DNA of 64,000 bases from Hordeum vulgare subsp. vulgare (lineage: Eukaryota; Streptophyta; Magnoliopsida; Poales; Poaceae). The notes beneath the pieces were generated by a model that saw only the letters and a program-made list of their open reading frames with translations, did not search any database and had not been told where the DNA came from. The stretch lies in the NCBI RefSeq assembly GCF_904849725.1, contig NC_058521.1:433584676-433648675 (forward strand). The letters run 5' to 3'. Shown piece after piece: positions 54,966 to 64,000 of this stretch. Both the position numbers and the translations under genes were made by a program. Every line of letters starts with the position of its first letter. Positions within the stretch are counted from its first letter, which is position 1.

Positions 54966-55900
54966 TCAGTATGCCTGTGACAAAAAATGCTCTCTCATCC
55001 TTGTGGGAAAAGGGGGCTTTTCATATAAAACTGCAGGCAAGATAGGGTCAGCAATATTAATATCAACAGGTAATTCCTTAAAAGGTTTATGGTGTTGATC
55101 CTCCTTATTAGAGGAATCAATATGAGAGGCAAAGTCTTTGCAAAAATCAATTAGAAGCTCGGAATCAAGACCAATCTTAGCACAAAAGGTATTGAAGTAA
55201 TAAGTTTTCACATAGCTCTCAATGTAATCATGTTCATAATTTATAACGGGTTCAATACCTTTATCAATCTCCCAATCTTCAGTGTTCTTCTGGATCCTTT
55301 CAATAAGATCTCACCTAGCTTCAGTGCTTTTGTTGGAGAATGCCCCACTAGAGGAGTCATCAAGCATCTCTTTATCTTGACGAGAAAGCCTTGCATAAAA
55401 ATTTGCAAGAATGATTTCCTTGGGGAGCTCATGATTGGGACATTTGAGCATTAGGGACTTCAATCCCCCCAAGCTTGAGAGATGCTTTCTCCGTCATGAG
55501 ACCAAAAGTTATAAATATAGTTCCTGTCTCGATGTATTTCATGAAGAGGATAAAACTTTGCATAAAAGAGAGGCATAAGATCCTGCCAATTTAGCAAATG
55601 AGAGTTATCAAGAAGCCTATACCAATCCAAAGACTTATCTTTTAATGATAGAGAGAATATCTTTCTCATAACAAAATCCATCGATATACCTGCAAGCTTA
55701 AATAAGGAACATAGTTGTGAAAGATATAGCAAGTGTTCGCCTGGATGTCTATCTCCTGCATATCGATTAGCCAAGACACGATCAATAATACTAGTTGGTA
55801 TTTTAAAGGGCACAATTTCCATAGGTGGGGGAGGCTTCTCCACCACAATAGCGGTGGGGCGGTTCCCCACAAGCAACAAACCAAGAGCAGAGTTGTCCAT
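54966..55900 (-). pseudogene. gag of the second Athila-lineage element
   Basis: Start MDNSALGLLLVGNRPTAIVV at 55900, about 90 bp from the PBS. Capsid blocks: PTSIIDRVLANRYAGD, HLLYLSQLCSLFKLAGI, FSLSLKDKSLDWYRLL, FYPLHEIHRDRNYIYNFWSH, ISQAWGD and a frameshift in a G/C run near 55462-55470; then ELPKEIILANFYARLSRQDK in another phase, more stops, and KIGLDSELLIDFCKDFASHI to 54966. Similar in plan to 39555-41210. Confidence 0.85.
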
Positions 55901-55989
55901 AGGGACAAAAAGCGGAAACAACAGAAATAAAAACAACACGTACAGCGTAAAGGTTTCCTTACCAATTTCACTTACCAATAGCGCTACAC

Positions 55990-56007
55990 TCCCCGGCAAC
56001 GGCGTCA
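55990..56007 (-). other. Primer-binding site, tRNA-Asp type
   Basis: Minus strand TGACGCCGTTGCCGGGGA, one mismatch to the tRNA-Asp complement, 11 bp from the LTR end. Confidence 0.87.
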
Positions 56008-56018
56008 GAAAATGGTCT

Positions 56019-57519
56019 TGATGACTAACAAGTGTAGGGGATCTATCGTAGCCTTTCCGATAAGTAAGAGCGTTAAACCCAACGAGGAGCAGAAGGTATT
56101 GACAAGTGATCTTGAGCAAGGAATAACTGCAAGCACTCAAAGGTAACTTTTTATGGGTTTTCTCGTATAAGCGACAAGGAAATAAATGCAAGAAAAGTAA
56201 ATTGCATTGAGGTGCAGCAAGTGACCCAATCCTTTTGAACACAAAGGATAAACCGGGGGACTAAACTTATAAAGACTAAGGCGTTCCTAAGGACACACGG
56301 GAGAGATAATCAAGTGATTTCGCCATAATCCGTCTAGTACTATGTTTTGTATTGATAAGTGTTATGTGGGTGGATCTTTACTAGTGCACCGTCTAGGCTA
56401 TGACAAGTACACTCTTAGGGTTAAACCCCCTGCAAGCATCTGCAAATACAAGAGAGAAATTAAGGCAAAGCCTAACCATAGCAATAAACTTTAGGATCCA
56501 ATACTCCCTCGTGCAAAAGCATGCGAACTTGGGTTTAGGTTTCTGTCACTCCGGCAACCCACCATGAGCATTCTTTATACACGATGCATTCCCCGCGGTC
56601 CTTCAAAAGTAGAAGTGTTATGTAGTCCATGTTCACATAACACCACCAGAAGAATAACACCACAACTTAAATATCAATCAACACATATTACTTCAACATC
56701 ATATGACTACTACCAACTAGACTTCTCCCATGTCCTCAAGAACTAAAGGAACTACTCATAAGACATAAAAGAGATCATGATAAGAGGGGATTAAAATATG
56801 ATGAACAATCTGGTCATAACAATAATTCTCCAACAAGACTCAATAGCATTCACCACAAAAGAGTAATCAACACCGGTAGAGTAAATGGGATGAATAGTGG
56901 ATGGTACAACTCTGATTGCAATGGTAAAGTGAGATGGGGTGAGGATGGAGATGGTGCTGGTGATGATGATGATGGTGATGATGATCTCTATGATGCTCGT
57001 GACGATGGTGATGACGATGAGGACGATCTCCCCCTCTAGAAGGAGTTCTCCCCGACGGAATGTGCCTATCGGAAAGGTCTTTTCTTCTTTGTAGGTTTCC
57101 GCCGCGGAGCGGCGGCGGAACTGCGAAAACTCTTCTCGTCCTCGGCATTTTTAGGTCACGAGGGTCATATAGGCCAAAGGAGGGCACCGGAGGTTGGACC
57201 CACCGCCTAGGCGGCCATCTAGCGCGACCTACGGGGGACCCACGCCACCAGGGCGCCTGGTGGCCCCCCTTCGGCCTGTCTTCGTGATTTGTTCGGAAAC
57301 TTCCTCCCCGTAAATTTCAGCTCAGTTGGAGATGTTCTGATTTGGCAACTCTTCATGCTCTTTTCTCCGGTGAATCCTGCGTGTGCTGTTTCGGCACCGG
57401 AAAGTTGTAAACTGTGTAAAATAAACCAAAACACTATAAGAACAACATCATATTGTGAAATATATCAATGAATAGACACAAATTATGATACAAAATAGTG
57501 ATGCATTATGGACATATCA
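56019..57519 (-). repeat. 5' LTR of the second Athila-lineage element
   Basis: Element-sense start TGATATGTCCATAATGC at 57519, end GTTAGTCATCA at 56019, 1501 bp, collinear with 47317-48812. Confidence 0.9.
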
Positions 57520-57628
57520 CTGTATTAATTTCCTTGCTCGTTCAAGGGACGAATATGGAAGGGGATCTACAAGTTCTGGATAGGGCGGAACACAGGTCGG
57601 GGACAAGCCATGGAACAACAATATACAT

Positions 57629-58027
57629 GTTCCCTCTGTTTCTTTTCAATCAACACATTAGGTTTGTTTCAGATCACATTTAGTAAAGTTTTACCAAGTT
57701 TATATAAAAAAATTCAACGTATATGACACTGAATAAAATGTAATATAAAATATATTATATGCTAGATCTAATGATAATGTTTTTCTATTATGAATATTAT
57801 TACACTCCCTCTGTTCCTAAACATAAGTCTTTTTATCGATTTCACTAAGTGACTACACACGGAGTAAAATGAATGTCTATATACATCCGTATGTAGTCTT
57901 CTAATGAAACCTCTTCAAAGACTTATATTTAGGAACGAAGGGAGTCATTTTTTGTAAACTTGGTCAAACTTTAGAAATGTTAACTCTAGACAAACCAAAT
58001 ATGAGGACTAAAAGAAACGAAGAGACT
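57629..58027. repeat. Stowaway-type MITE, interrupted by a second one
   Basis: Ends resemble Stowaway inverted repeats (CCCTCTGTTTCTTTT at the left; reverse complement of the right end CTCTTCGTTTCTTTT). The body CAAGTTTATA...GACACTGAATAAAATGTAATA is a familiar wheat Stowaway sequence. Its right part resumes at 57946 after the inner MITE. Exact ends are uncertain by a few bases. Confidence 0.7.
57805..57945. repeat. Stowaway MITE (141 bp) nested in the MITE at 57629-58027
   Basis: CTCCCTCTGTTCCTAAACAT at the left and TTTAGGAACGAAGGGAGT at the right form the inverted repeats of a Thalos/Athos-like Stowaway. CA flanks both sides (canonical TA is absent, probably mutated in the target). Confidence 0.85.
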
Positions 58028-58521
58028 AGTTGACATCGTCTGTTGCTCCCAATATTTTTAGTCACAAATACAAAAGTGTTTAGCTTCCTTCAATGATATT
58101 GCATATTCAAACTGATCATCCTATTGCCTATTTTCCTTTGCACGTGTCGCATCGGTCAAAACCTACCATTTCAGTGTCCAACTTTGCCCGTCGTCATGAG
58201 TTAAAACATACATTAGCTCAAGTATGGTCTATATTGTGTTTTAGAGCGAATGAGGGCAGCCTCGATGCACTACATCTTATGTCATTGCACAATATGTTTA
58301 GATATAGTAGTCCCTATGCAATGTTTAGTTTGTGTTAGGACACTGTGAATGCATTGGCTCATATTATCCTAGGTGGTGGCAAATTTGTAGGGACAAACAC
58401 CCCAATGCATTTTTCCTTAGTTTTTTATCTAAGTGATGGTGATTTAATCGGTTTGGGGATCATGTTTGCAATTAAATATCATGCCCTAGTTGTTGAGAGA
58501 AGGGAAATGAGAGAAACATAA
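58028..58521. other. Unassigned sequence
   Basis: AT-rich, low-copy in appearance. A short frame at 58093-58338 shows no family features. I see no transposon ends or gene here. Confidence 0.4.
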
Positions 58522-58795
58522 GGCTTGTCATAGTGGGGAGTAACTTAGACTTGTAACATGCATAAGTTACTAGTCTATGTTACTACCTCCATAGTGGGTA
58601 GTGTCATAGTGGTCATAACATAGATGCCCTCATTTATTACTCGATAGAGCCATACTGCATTGGAAAGCGCTAATGATAATAACATATTATGTAACTCTAT
58701 TTGCCTCTCTCCTCATTAATTACTTGGCACCTCATCCTTTTTTTGCTTATGTGGTAGCTATGCTACTACTTATGTTACTCCCATTATGACCACCC
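58522..58795. repeat. Tourist-type MITE (274 bp)
   Basis: Flanked by TAA on both sides (58519-58521, 58796-58798), the PIF/Harbinger target. Inverted ends: GGCTTGTCATAGTGGGGAGT and, reverse-complemented, GGGTGGTCATAATGGGAGT. No coding sequence. Confidence 0.82.
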
Positions 58796-59315
58796 TAAGG
58801 AGAGTAGCCACACCGGATCCAAGCATACATTAAATTGCATGGTGAAACTACCTAGGAGTTGTATCTCTCCTAAGATATACAACTCTTCCCTCTCACTATC
58901 TTCATTAATTAGTATGACATGTCAGCAAATTGTGTTAAGGGGGTATCACTACGAATGCCTCAAAACAACCTAATTTAATTCGTTTTGTTAGAGAAAATTT
59001 ATAAATGTGTTGGGTTTTGTGCTAACATCCACTCCCTTCGGATACGAATATAAGTCTGGCATGGCAATTTGGCTCGTCAATTTAATTAGTGAAATACTTT
59101 CTGCTAGTGCATATACCACACGTCGTCGGGCAACTTATCTAATGTTGGAGAGTGGACAACGGCACTTGAGGAGGTCCTCGCAATGCGTGAAGTCCAGGTC
59201 GGGGCTAACCTCCGGATGTGTTAGATCCGGAGGAGGGGGAGGCCAAGCCCGAGGGCAGGGAAGAGGAGGAGGCCGAGCTCGACTATGAGGAGGGGAGGCG
59301 GAGGAGGAAGGGGCG
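58796..59315. other. Unassigned sequence with a short inverted repeat
   Basis: GAGTTGTAT (58856-58864) and ATACAACTC (58877-58885) form a nine-base hairpin that may be part of a decayed MITE. Towards 59220-59315 the sequence turns GGAGGAG-rich. Confidence 0.4.
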
Positions 59316-59576
59316 GTGAAGGAGAAGGAGGACATGTGGGACGTTGGGGCCGCCGATCTACAACCGGAGGAGCAGACGATCCTTGATTCCCTCCGATTGA
59401 AAGCAACTATGGATGGGAAACGGGGGCATCTGCAGGAAGCGGAGGTAGAGTACGTCGCGGACAGCGTCGAGATGTCGGAGGCTATGGTTGAGGAGGAGGA
59501 GGAGTCGGGGCCCTCCTACGCGCCCATCTACCCGACGCATGGCACACACATCGTGGACATCTCTCACAATGAATAG
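59316..59576 (+). pseudogene. Acidic low-complexity ORF, repeat-associated
   Basis: An 86-residue frame, Glu-rich (VEEEEESGPSYAPIYPTHGT then HIVDISHNE and a stop). The PIYPTHGTHIVD ending recalls hypothetical proteins seen many times in Triticeae repeats, and a GCGCCCC-type flank follows at 59700, but I cannot name a family. The upstream purine-rich DNA (59220-59310) is probably its earlier, frameshifted part. Confidence 0.35.
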
Positions 59577-60568
59577 GCAAGTGTGGTGTAACACATGAAT
59601 TCTTTTGTATGGTTTGTATGGATCTAGGGCCGAAATATGACGTGTTCGGATGCATAGCATCAAATATGAGATGTAACTGATGAGTACGTGCGAACACATC
59701 CGGAAGCGCCCCAGACATTTTTATCGAAATGGCAGTTATCTTGCATTCATTAAGAAGAAAAGAGTTGCTTAGTTAATTAAGGAAAACCGAGCGAAAACCA
59801 GATTGCCTAGTTGATTATGGAAAACCGGGCAAAACCATTACAACCGTTGAGAGACACATAAAAAAACCACGTACACCACTCCGAAGAGGGTCTCAGCGAC
59901 ACAGCACGCACGCGTCATCGTCATCACTCCTTCCCTAGATGCGTCACCGCTATCCCTAAACTCTGAGCAAACGACTCTGACTCCGCCGTAGGCGATTATC
60001 GACTCAACCAACACTGAAGTGGGCACGTGAAGCTGCATGAAGATCTATGCCAAAATCTCAACCACGTGCGGCTAGATGACGCAACTCCGACTCTCACAGA
60101 GAACTCAGTAGGACAAAACCAAGCACGATTGACGTCACGGGAGATTGCCGAACGGGTTACCTACAACCAGTCATCATATACCACAGGGCCCGCCGCCGCA
60201 GCTTGGACTCCATAGCAACAAATAAACCAAGGCAAAACCATGGACACACCGAAGAAGAGCCGACTACTGCAACCATTGCCGTGTCGCCGACATCGCTCCC
60301 GTCATCATCGTTGCCAGAGAAGCCTGGACGCCACACCCGTCGTCAACCGCCATCCAACGGTCCGCTCGCTGATGTCAAGCGTTTGAGGGACCAAATTTGT
60401 CAAGTCCGGTTGTACATTCTCTTTTCTCGCAATGCACGCATCATCTTCAGAAAACATTTTCATCACAAAACCTAGCTTGTGGTATTCAGTAAGATATCAA
60501 CATTTAACACTGGTGCATTTATAGGATGGACCATTCGCTCATGAGCGTGCCTACTGCTTAGCTAAGAG
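59577..60568 (-). other. Unassigned; possible LINE 3' end near 59717-59760
   Basis: On the minus strand TTCTTCTTAATGAATGCAAG followed by ATAACTGCC...GATAAAAA resembles the 3' tail of Triticeae LINEs (CTTAATGAAT then a short A tail). Upstream (to about 60470) is GC-rich DNA of the sort found before such tails, with no intact RT. Weak evidence. Confidence 0.3.
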
Positions 60569-60843
60569 GGTGTTTGGATCTAAGGAACTAAAACTAGTCT
60601 GACTAAAAATAGTATCTTTAAGAGGCAAAAGTTTCAAGCACCCGTGACTAAAGAGGAGCTAAAACTAGTCGTGACACTAAAAAAATTTAGTCAGGGGTAC
60701 CCCTACTAAAATGTGACTTAATCCTCTCTCTACTCATTTAACTCCTCTCCTTTAACACATGCGAGTTCTGGATTGAAGGGTTTGGAGGATAATAATTGCT
60801 CATTAACTTGATTTTAGTCTCTTTAGTATTTGGATCCAAGCAT
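60569..60843. repeat. MITE-like element, GTGTTTGGATC ends
   Basis: Left GGTGTTTGGATCTAAGGAAC and right (reverse complement) ATGCTTGGATCCAAATACT, each followed within about 20 bases by GACTAAAA, form imperfect inverted repeats of a common grass MITE. Target duplications are unclear, so superfamily (hAT or Harbinger) is left open. Confidence 0.5.
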
Positions 60844-62125
60844 GGGTGAGGTTAGCAAGTTTTAGTCACATTACTCAACCACTGCAGAATCTTTCGGGCA
60901 CCGGCAAAATTATTAATTCATTTTAAGCCTTAAACAACCATGATTTGAGTACTTCCAATGGCTACCAAGCAAGATTGAACCACCGGCAAATACCCAAGCA
61001 TACGTCACATGGATGGCTTTGCGTGCACATATACGTACAAATTCGCGGCCTCCAACTTGTGAGGCAGAAATTTTCAATGTCCAAACTGCATGATTGGCCG
61101 TTTGGGCATTAGGAGATCCAGGGCAACAGGAAGATACTATCTTATCTGAACCACTTCTCTTAGCTGTAAAACTACCACTGATATACTACGTGTGAGTGTG
61201 ACCCATGCTTGTATAGTAAAGTAGGGATAGATCGGATCCCGGCTTGTTTCTGTTGGCCACTCACAGGCACAGCCTAGAAGCACTCAACCATTTTTTTGCA
61301 GCCTCAACGCGGAGCACTAAGCGTATGGTTTGGTACTCCTATCTCACTTATTGAGTAAAGATCTTACTACTGGTGCAATATTCTTTCAAGAATTCAGACC
61401 AATGGGACCATAGTACAGCAGTCAGTTCCTTAAAACTACACTCCGTATTTAGAATTAATGAACTGTCAGAAACAGCCCTTGGATACCCTATCATCCGATG
61501 GTGTTCTTCACAACCGGATACTAACTGCAATACTATTAAAGCCAGTGGGCAGATAGTGGTCACCCCCACCCCTGGTGCTATAACCATAACAAGCCATAAT
61601 TTTACAGTAGACTTTATTTTGAACTCTCATGTAATTATTTGACATAAACCCGTTAAACTGCACCCTCTGTTCCATCTAGAACTAAAATTTATGTTTTTTA
61701 TTTTCACATGAAAACAAGTTTCCTTGAAAGGTACTACCTTGTGGTTCCTTTGCAAAAATCGGCTCTTCATTCCTCAACAACAATAGAGGCTACATATAGA
61801 GCACCACACAATCCTGCAATGGACCACACAGGTCCCTTTGCAATAGAAATGGTAAAAACGGGCAACCTTACAGCATCTACAACTTGACTCGACAAATCGT
61901 CCTCGTATACACCCCCGGACGCATCCGGACGGTCCCTTATATTTCATTTCGTACATCCATATATCTCATATTCAAATCTCAAATTTATACAAAGCCATGC
62001 ACGTCAATCATTCGATACAAATTGTCTGAATTCAACAGTTTCAAAAAAAAAAAATATGATATCATAGTTCAACCAAACGGACATGTTAAATTGAAATCAA
62101 TGTCCAACTCACAAGTGATGTCGGA
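60844..62125. other. Unassigned sequence
   Basis: No coding region recognised. A Stowaway-like fragment (CACCCTCTGTTCCATCTAGA) lies near 61662. 61900-62125 adjoins the Harbinger-type pseudogene and includes an A12 run at 62046; it may be that gene's 3' flank. Confidence 0.4.
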
Positions 62126-63462
62126 TCATTGGTCGGACGAGTTTGTCCATGGGTCCTCCTCCGCCTGTATCCGGGCTGCCTCCTCCGCTTGCATCCTCGT
62201 AACGAGCGCCGCCTGATTCCAGGCTGCCTCCTCCGTGTGCATCCTGGCCGCCTGCTCCGTTGTCGCAGCCGTAGCCGTCCTGGCCGCCTCCAATGCTCTA
62301 CAGTCGTTGATCTCCTTCTTTCTGTCCACAAGCCATTTTTTGGCATGTTCATCCATCCAAAGTGGATTCATCCGCGAGCATGCTTTTTGCATCCACCGCG
62401 TCGCGTGAGAGTTGCAACGTCTCATTCTCAAGCTCAATCTCTCCAAATGTCTTGGCCTTCTGAAATTCCCATTTGAGTGTCGCCTCTTGCTTCTCCAACT
62501 CGATCTTCTACCTCTTAATTTCAAGCCGCCTCTCTGTCCTCGTCCGATCCCACTCCATCCTCTCACTTTGCGCATCCAACATAAGTTCGTACATCTCCTC
62601 TTTCTTGCTCTGCGTTGCCGAAAAAATACCGGTCCATGTGGACGACATTTTTGTAGCCGCGGCGTCATGAAAGATGCTTGCCTTCTCCCACTTAGTTTCC
62701 ATGAGTACCAGGTTATCTTATGGAACGGTAGCTTTTCCATTGGTGATGACAACACCGTCGTCATCATCATCCAACCCAATGTATTGGTGGGATCTTGAGC
62801 CATCATTCCTCTTCTTTCCGGTCTTGAGGTCGGCCACAATGGCTTGCCATCCAATAAGAACCGACAATGGCTAAAAGCAAATGGCCTCTTCTCAGTCTCG
62901 TGATACAAAGTGGCCTCCACCACTGCCTAGCATACAAGATACGTATGAGCACAAGAATAAAAACACACCAATATATTGAAATGACAATAAGATAAGGCAA
63001 TCGAGCTTACATGGGTTACCACTCCCATCCCACTTTGAGACCGTTTGGTCACTTGAGAGTAGTAACCGATGTACTTGTTCACTTCTCCTTGAATGATCCC
63101 CCATCCATGTTGGAGAGATGCCACATTGCGGGTGCTCACGGTAGGATGTGGTTCCACATACTCCTTTCATTCATGATAGTCTTTCCAAATCTTCTCCCAA
63201 TATGTGCTTCCTTTTGCTAGGTGCCACTTATTGGATCCAATGGTGTGTTCAATCAAGATTTAACCAACAAGATGTCCTTAAATCTTGAGAAAGCAAGCCC
63301 TCTTGCCTTCGTCATCTTGCCCTTCTTATTCTTCTTGGTAGGATTGGGATCAGATGTTGCTCCAATCACAAATGCGGTCGTCTCCTCCATTTCATATTCC
63401 ACATGGGTCGGATCTTCATTCTCATTGATCATACTTGCCAAGTATGTCTCCGACACGTTCAT
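62126..63462 (-). pseudogene. Harbinger ORF1-type Myb-like / NAM-associated protein, broken
   Basis: Start MNVSETYLASMINENEDPTH at 63462; a Lys-rich nuclear-type tract (TKKNKKGKMTK), then the Myb/SANT-like region SRFKDILLVKSWLNTPLDPI with a stop, further parts in other phases (YVEPHPTVSTRNVASLQHGW, GEVNKYIGYYSQVTKRSQSG), a likely 80-bp intron near 62930-63008, then YHETEKRPFAFSHCRFLLDG, ETKWEKASIFHDAAATKM, KKEEMYELMLDAQSERMEWD and an Ala/Glu-rich coiled tail. This matches grass proteins annotated as NAM-associated or GST-T3-like, related to the DNA-binding ORF1 of PIF/Harbinger transposons. At least four lesions; not functional. The matching transposase was not seen. Confidence 0.65.
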
Positions 63463-63652
63463 GGTTTGCTAGCAATCATCATGTACGAACTAATGAACTA
63501 TACGAAATATTTATCATTAGATCGGACGGGAGGAAACAAACCCGATTTTGTTGAGACATTTCGTCAAACATGTTGAGTGTTGAATGTTTGTTGAATCTGC
63601 ATTATATGATTTCTGGATCAAAGTCAAGTCTCCGAGTGTATTTTTTAACGTT
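63463..63652. other. 5' flank of the Harbinger-type pseudogene
   Basis: Nothing recognised. It leads into the tandem array. Confidence 0.4.
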
Positions 63653-64000
63653 GGCGATACGGGGTTGCAGCTAAGCCCCCGAGTGTGGAGTATGTCCGTA
63701 CTCGGAGTAATTTTTAACTTAGGCGATACAGAGTCGCAGCTAAGTCTCCGAGTGTGGAGCATGTCCGTACACGGAGTTGTTTTTAACTTAGGCGATACGG
63801 AGTCGCACCTAAGCCCCCGAGTGTGGAGCGTGTCCGTACTCGGAGTAGTTTTAACTTAGGCGATACGGAGTCACATCTAAGCCCCCGAGTGTGGAGCGTG
63901 TCCATACTCGGAGTAGTTTTTAACTTAGGCGATACGGAGTCGCGGCTAAGTCCCCGAGTGTGGAGCATGTCCGCACTCGGAGTTGTTTTTAACTTAGGCG
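63653..64000. repeat. 69-bp tandem array running off the window
   Basis: GGCGATAC recurs at 63653, 63722, 63791, 63859, 63928, and GGCG at 63997: spacings 69, 69, 68, 69 and 69. Each unit contains CCGAGTGTGGAG(C/T)(A/G)TGTCCGT and then ACTCGGAGT, so CCGAGT/ACTCGG can pair. Copies differ by a few substitutions. Source unknown; possibly the 3' region or a structural array of a transposon that continues to the right. Confidence 0.88.

Larger units (their letters stand above)
47317..57519 (-). mobile_element. Complete Athila-lineage gypsy element (Fatima-related)
   Basis: LTRs 47317-48812 and 56019-57519 (about 1.5 kb each, collinear), tRNA-Asp-type PBS 55990-56007, PPT beside 48812, gag 54966-55900, PR about 54319-54790, RT-RH-IN 51218-53925, third ORF 50516-50890. 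TSDs TCGTA and CTGTA share only three of five bases, explicable by two transitions but weak. Protein and LTR ends (TGATACGTCCA...) show kinship with the Fatima-like element, yet the LTR body differs, so a separate family. It inserted outside the CACTA. Confidence 0.9.

Noticed and set aside
58093..58338. 81-codon plus-strand frame in the low-repeat region
   Set aside because: No domain, no splice or codon support, and a length expected by chance in this AT-rich DNA.

Overview
The window reads as intergenic DNA of a large-genome Triticeae grass (wheat, Aegilops, barley or rye). The grounds are BARE/Angela-, Sabrina/WHAM-, Fatima- and Maximus-type LTR retrotransposons nested in one another, a CACTA terminus, and Stowaway and Tourist MITEs. 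Family names are from memory and unchecked; the structures (LTR ends, target-site duplications, primer-binding sites, domains) were read from the sequence. I found no intact host gene, tRNA, rRNA or CRISPR.

Layout. (1) 1-~550: 3' end of a TAT-lineage gypsy pol (minus) with a 61-bp tandem array. (2) ~566-46846: a non-autonomous gypsy-type element (minus), its 5' LTR at 44319-46846 carrying a 1-kb hAT (45240-46232); it sits in a CACTA whose terminus survives at 46847-47272. (3) Inside it, a complete Ty1-copia Sirevirus-like element (plus), 2670-43009, TSD CATGT. (4) In that element's 5' LTR, a gypsy element (minus), 3370-17713, TSD GCCAC, which itself contains a 2.1-kb hAT (4270-6385) and a 4.1-kb solo LTR (10071-14181). 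(5) In the Sirevirus coding region, a solo LTR at 21081-22654. (6) In its 3' LTR, two Fatima-like Athila-lineage gypsy elements in opposite orientation (30636-42962), the second containing a solo BARE/Angela LTR (34086-35849). (7) 47317-57519: another complete Athila-lineage gypsy element (minus). (8) 57520-64000: the only stretch without large LTR elements, holding nested MITEs, a broken Harbinger-type Myb-like/NAM-associated gene and a 69-bp tandem array running off the end.

Nesting is up to five levels deep, so insertion order can be read directly. All long reading frames are gag, PR, RT, RNase H or integrase segments, mostly with stops and frameshifts; the least damaged pol belongs to the Fatima-like element (36551-41210).

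The most interesting theme concerns extra reading frames 3' of pol. In the Sirevirus and in both Athila-lineage elements, a third ORF is preceded by a short promoter-like block that resembles that element's own LTR promoter (motif array or GC-rich hairpin, then TATA). In the Sirevirus a 461-bp intron is also predicted. The non-autonomous gypsy elements instead carry a short ORF (with a strong membrane-segment candidate in one copy) near duplicated internal polypurine tracts.
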